DNA from: Candidatus Rokuibacteriota bacterium
GTDB taxonomy: Bacteria > Methylomirabilota > Methylomirabilia > Rokubacteriales > JACPHL01
Length of the DNA: 33,153 nucleotides
Assembly: GCA_016188625.1 (NCBI GenBank)
Contig: JACPHL010000115.1
Span: 1-33,153, forward strand
Direction of reading: 5' to 3'
The notes below the pieces were generated by a model. It was not told where the DNA came from. It searched no databases and saw only the letters and a program-made list of their open reading frames with translations. The translations under genes were made by a program, and so were the position numbers. Positions 30,947 through 33,153 of this stretch are shown here, piece by piece; within the stretch, counting starts at the first letter, position 1; every line of letters begins with the position of its first letter.

Positions 30947-31096
30947 GGGATTATTCGTGAACGGCTTCCCGCGAGGCGGACGGGTCCTGTCACGCCGGGC
31001 AGCCCCACTCGGCTCGCCACCCCCGCCCGGTGTTGGGGCGCCCCGCCCGGCGCGCCACCCGTCCGCCGTCCGCTGGCGGCGTTCACGAATAATCCC
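30947..31096 (+). mobile_element. MITE-like element with terminal inverted repeats
   Basis: Perfect 17-nt terminal inverted repeats, GGGATTATTCGTGAACG (30947-30963) and its complement (31080-31096), bound 150 nt without coding capacity. Beyond them GGCGGACGGG on the left matches the complement of CCCGTCCGCC on the right, so the arms extend imperfectly to about 38 nt. I see no clear target-site duplication and no transposase. The remaining stretch to hpt (31097-31248) holds only copy D of the structured repeat. Confidence 0.72.
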
Positions 31097-31176
31097 GGCT
31101 GGGATTCTGGCCGGATGACACCGAGGTGGCTCCGTGCTCTTGACCCTCGGCTCGCGGATGGACTGTTCCGTTTCGA

Positions 31177-31242
31177 GCGCCGGCTTCGCCGGCGCAACCT
31201 TGGGGGGAGGTTCGGAAGGGGGGCGTAAGCCCCCCTCCGAGG
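31177..31242 (+). repeat. Dispersed structured repeat, shortened variant D
   Basis: A perfect hairpin GCGCCGGC-TTC-GCCGGCGC (31177-31195) is followed by TTGGGGGGAGG (31201-31211). Then comes the terminal part shared with copies A-C, TTCGGAAGGGGGGCG, continuing to CCCCCCTCCGAG (31242). The central section of the other copies is missing. It ends 6 nt before hpt, and its GGAG (31241-31244) may serve as the ribosome binding site. Confidence 0.7.
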
Positions 31243-31248
31243 AGAAAG

Positions 31249-31788
31249 ATGCTGGACGACCTGGCCGAGATCCTGCTGACCCCCGAGGAGATCGCGACCG
31301 AGGTCGAGCGGCTCGCCGCCCGCCTCGTCCGGGACTACGAGGGGCAGACGCCGCTCCTGGTCGGCGTCCTCAAGGGCTCCGCCGTCTTCCTGGCCGACCT
31401 GGTCCGCGCCCTTCCCCTCCCCGTCGCCGTGGACTTCATCTCCGTGGCCGGCTACGGGGCCGAGCGCTCGACCTCGGGCGTGGTCCGGATCCGGAAGGAC
31501 CTGGACGAGAACATCGAGGGGCGGGATGTCCTCATCGTGGAGGGGATCATCGACACCGGGCTCACCCTCTCGTACCTCTTGCGGAACTTCAGGACCCGGC
31601 AGCCGCGCTCGCTCCGGGTCTGCGCCTTCCTCGACAAGCCCGCCCAGCGGATCATCGACCTCCAGGTGGACTACGTGGGGCGGCGGATTCCGGATCGCTT
31701 CGTGGTCGGCTACGGCCTCGACTACCGCGAGCGGTACCGGAACCTCCCCCTGATCGGCGTGCTGAAGGCGTCGGTCCTGGACCGCTGA
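31249..31788 (+). CDS. hpt: Hypoxanthine phosphoribosyltransferase
   Basis: The 179-aa purine salvage enzyme makes IMP (and GMP) from the base and PRPP. It has LLVGVLKGSAVFLADL, the flexible loop VDFISVAGYGAERSTSG, the PRPP loop VLIVEGIIDTGLTLSYL (residues 94-110), FLDKPAQR and VDYVGRRIPDRFVVGYGLDY. The PRPP loop normally reads VEDIIDTG; here Gly99 replaces the second acidic residue (codon GGG). Length and order are otherwise complete. ATG 31249 follows the structured repeat. Confidence 0.93.
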   Translation: MLDDLAEILLTPEEIATEVERLAARLVRDYEGQTPLLVGVLKGSAVFLADLVRALPLPVAVDFISVAGYGAERSTSGVVRIRKDLDENIEGRDVLIVEGIIDTGLTLSYLLRNFRTRQPRSLRVCAFLDKPAQRIIDLQVDYVGRRIPDRFVVGYGLDYRERYRNLPLIGVLKASVLDR

Positions 31789-31806
31789 GGGGACACGACG
31801 CTCAGC
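31784..31806. terminator. Weak hairpin between convergent hpt and the substrate-binding protein gene
   Basis: GCTGAG (31784-31789) and CTCAGC (31801-31806) can pair in the 22-nt gap between the convergent stop codons. There is no T-tract on either strand, so a terminator role is only suggested by position. Confidence 0.25.
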
Positions 31807-31810
31807 CGGG

Positions 31811-32890
31811 TCACCCCTCCGCCCCGTGCCGCTGCCGGGCCCTCCTGACGAAGACCATCTCCACGGCCGCCGCGTAGGGGGCGGGCGCCTTGATCGCGCG
31901 CGGGGACCAGACCCTCATCCCGTTCCAGTACGCCGCCTCGTCGATCTCGAGGCCCCAGTCGAAGATGGCCTTGTAGTAGCGGATGGCGCGGAGGACCGCG
32001 GCCCGCGGGAAGGCGTCCATGTACGGCCGGTGGAGCAGCTCGAGGATCTCCTCGTCGGAGGCCCGCCGGATCCACTGCTGGGCCCGATAGCAGGCGCTGA
32101 CGTAGCCCTGCACCGCCTCGGGCGAGCGCTCGACGGTCTCCCGGAGGGCATAGCCGACCGTGACCGGGATCGGCCCCCCGAAGACCCGCGCCCAGGCCCG
32201 CCCGTCGAGGACGTCGTAGATCGTCGCCCCGAACCCCTCGCCCTCGGCCACCCAGACCCCCTCCGGCGCCGCCATGATCGCGTCGAAGCGCCCGGCCTTG
32301 AGCCCCTCGAGCATGGCCGTCGCGTCCCCGCCGGCGACCCACTCCACCGAGGCGTTGAGGGGCCGGCCGTCGGCCCCCGCGACCCGCTCGAGGAGGTAGT
32401 GGCCGTAGACCCACGTGGGGGCGCCGATGGCCGTCACCGCGACCACCGCCCGGCACCCCACCAGCGCTTGGTCCGCCAGGCGCTCGAGGGTCCGGACCCC
32501 CTGGTCGTGGAGCGCCTTCCGGACCACGAGGTTGGCGTAGGGGCAGCGGGTGTCCGTGGCGAAGAGCATCACGGTGTCGCGGCCCGCCTCCGAGAGCTTC
32601 AGGGGGTGGATCGAGTCCCCGAGGGCGAACGTGGTCTGCCCCGCCGCCAGGGCCCGGACGACCTCGGCGCCGCTCCCGGGCACGAAGAGCCGGTCCAGCG
32701 CCACCCCTTCGTCCTCGAAGAAGCGCTGCTCCTTCGCCACCAGGTGCTGGCCGTAGACGAAGGTCGAGACGCTGTGGGCCGCGGCGATGGGCCAGCGGGC
32801 CCAGGCCGGCCCCGGGCCCCGCGCCCCCGTCAGGGCGGCCATGAGCCCTGCCGTCCGGAGGAATGCTCGCCGGGTGACTCCGTTCCCCAT
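31811..32890 (-). CDS. ABC transporter substrate-binding protein, NMT1/THI5-like (SsuA-type), Tat-exported
   Basis: The 359-aa protein starts MGNGVTRRAFLRTAGLMAAL, a twin-arginine signal with cleavage near AWA (about residue 31). The mature part has the pattern of NMT1/SsuA periplasmic proteins: FVYGQHLVAKEQRFFEDEGV, GSGAEVVRALAAGQTTFALGD, LKAGRFDAIMAAPEGVWVAEGEG and a C-terminal helical domain. Such proteins bind small organic molecules such as sulfonates, nitrate or thiamine precursors and deliver them to an ABC permease; no permease or ATPase is beside it here. The ligand cannot be told. It is transcribed from a strong divergent promoter. Confidence 0.85.
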   Translation of the reverse strand: MGNGVTRRAFLRTAGLMAALTGARGPGPAWARWPIAAAHSVSTFVYGQHLVAKEQRFFEDEGVALDRLFVPGSGAEVVRALAAGQTTFALGDSIHPLKLSEAGRDTVMLFATDTRCPYANLVVRKALHDQGVRTLERLADQALVGCRAVVAVTAIGAPTWVYGHYLLERVAGADGRPLNASVEWVAGGDATAMLEGLKAGRFDAIMAAPEGVWVAEGEGFGATIYDVLDGRAWARVFGGPIPVTVGYALRETVERSPEAVQGYVSACYRAQQWIRRASDEEILELLHRPYMDAFPRAAVLRAIRYYKAIFDWGLEIDEAAYWNGMRVWSPRAIKAPAPYAAAVEMVFVRRARQRHGAEG

Positions 32891-32940
32891 GGTGTCTCTC
32901 GGCCCGTCGGCCCCGAGGCCCTCGGCCGAGGGCTGCGGGG

Positions 32941-32970
32941 ACTATAAACGGCCGGCGGGAATCCTGTCAA
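32941..32970 (-). promoter_or_regulatory. Promoter of the substrate-binding protein gene
   Basis: On the minus strand TTGACA (32970-32965), an 18-nt spacer and TATAGT (32946-32941) form a near-consensus sigma-70 promoter about 45 nt upstream of the ATG at 32890. Confidence 0.8.
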
Positions 32971-32997
32971 CGCCGGGCGCGCCGGGGCCCCCGCGCG

Positions 32998-33026
32998 TTG
33001 ACAGCCGAGGGGAGATCGACTAGGAT
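32998..33026 (+). promoter_or_regulatory. Promoter of yicC
   Basis: TTGACA (32998-33003), a 17-nt spacer and TAGGAT (33021-33026; four of six) are placed back to back with the minus-strand promoter; the two -35 boxes are 27 nt apart. The coding start is 34 nt after the -10. Confidence 0.75.
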
Positions 33027-33060
33027 GAAGAGGGTTTTTTTGCCTCTCCCTCGAGCCAGG

Positions 33061-33153
33061 ATGCCAGCGATCGCGAGCATGACCGGGTACGGTCGGGCGG
33101 AGGTGCGGGGGGAGAGGTTGGCCGTCACCGCCGAGGCCCGCTCCCTGAACCAC
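33061..33153 (+). CDS. yicC: YicC/YloC family endoribonuclease, N-terminal fragment (cut by window edge)
   Basis: ATG 33061 opens a frame MPAIASMTGYGRAEVRGERL, then AVTAEARSLNH, to the window end. SMTGYGRAE followed by a strand ending in SxNH is the invariant start of YicC-type proteins, which act as endoribonucleases in E. coli and Bacillus. The start is 34 nt after a good -10 box, with AGGA only a few bases before the ATG. Only 31 residues are visible; gmk and rpoZ often follow in other genomes, but that lies outside the window. Confidence 0.85.
   Translation, partial: MPAIASMTGYGRAEVRGERLAVTAEARSLNH

Noticed and set aside
31134-31877. Plus-strand frame of 247 codons across hpt
   Set aside because: It is out of frame with hpt over almost its whole length and reads through the structured repeat; no motif.
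31826-32947. Plus-strand open frame of 373 codons
   Set aside because: It is opposite the Tat-exported substrate-binding protein, which has a signal peptide, a family pattern and a good promoter; the plus-strand translation is low-complexity.

Overview
The window is very GC-rich, gene-dense DNA of a bacterial chromosome. Start codons are often GTG, and stop and start codons of neighbouring genes often overlap (ATGA or GTGA). The presence of lpxC implies a diderm, LPS-making cell. Gene content and order (hrcA-grpE-dnaJ-prmA, lpxC-DUF4390-ntrY/ntrX, a complete pyr operon led by pyrR) would fit a lineage such as Methylomirabilota/Rokubacteria, but that assignment is an impression and not a measurement.

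Layout: (1) 1-1317, a divergent pair made of a truncated GNAT acetyltransferase (minus strand) and an M20-type carbamoylase/allantoate amidohydrolase. (2) 1401-7419, a sugar-nucleotide cluster: UDP-glucose dehydrogenase, UDP-glucuronate decarboxylase, a GalE-like epimerase, a Trm112-like zinc protein, an NDP-sugar pyrophosphorylase and a phosphohexomutase. (3) 7422-11196, lepA, lepB and hemW. (4) 11193-15523, a heat-shock operon hrcA-grpE-dnaJ with a near-consensus CIRCE operator, followed by prmA and archease; dnaK is absent from it. (5) 15733-21043, lpxC, DUF4390, and an NtrY/NtrX-like two-component pair. (6) 21082-30944, the pyrimidine operon: regulatory leader, pyrR, pyrB, pyrC, carA, an unknown 89-aa gene, a small inserted module, carB, pyrF, pyrE and an unknown nuclease-like gene. 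(7) 30947-33153, a MITE-like element, hpt, a minus-strand Tat-exported substrate-binding protein, and the start of yicC.

The most interesting signals are regulatory or structural. The pyr leader contains a canonical-looking PyrR binding loop. Its lower stem buries the Shine-Dalgarno sequence of a 26-codon leader peptide; that peptide's reading frame runs through an intrinsic terminator and overlaps the pyrR start as GTGA. The 5' end of carB is present twice: a truncated copy and the working copy share an exact 40-nt direct repeat and enclose a small nucleotidyltransferase module. A dispersed structured repeat sits upstream of several genes, and its copies differ by compensatory base-pair changes. 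The single carB has an internal deletion with frameshift, and the archease start carries a tandem duplication.

Many long open frames on the opposite strand (several hundred codons) are by-products of the extreme GC content and were not annotated.
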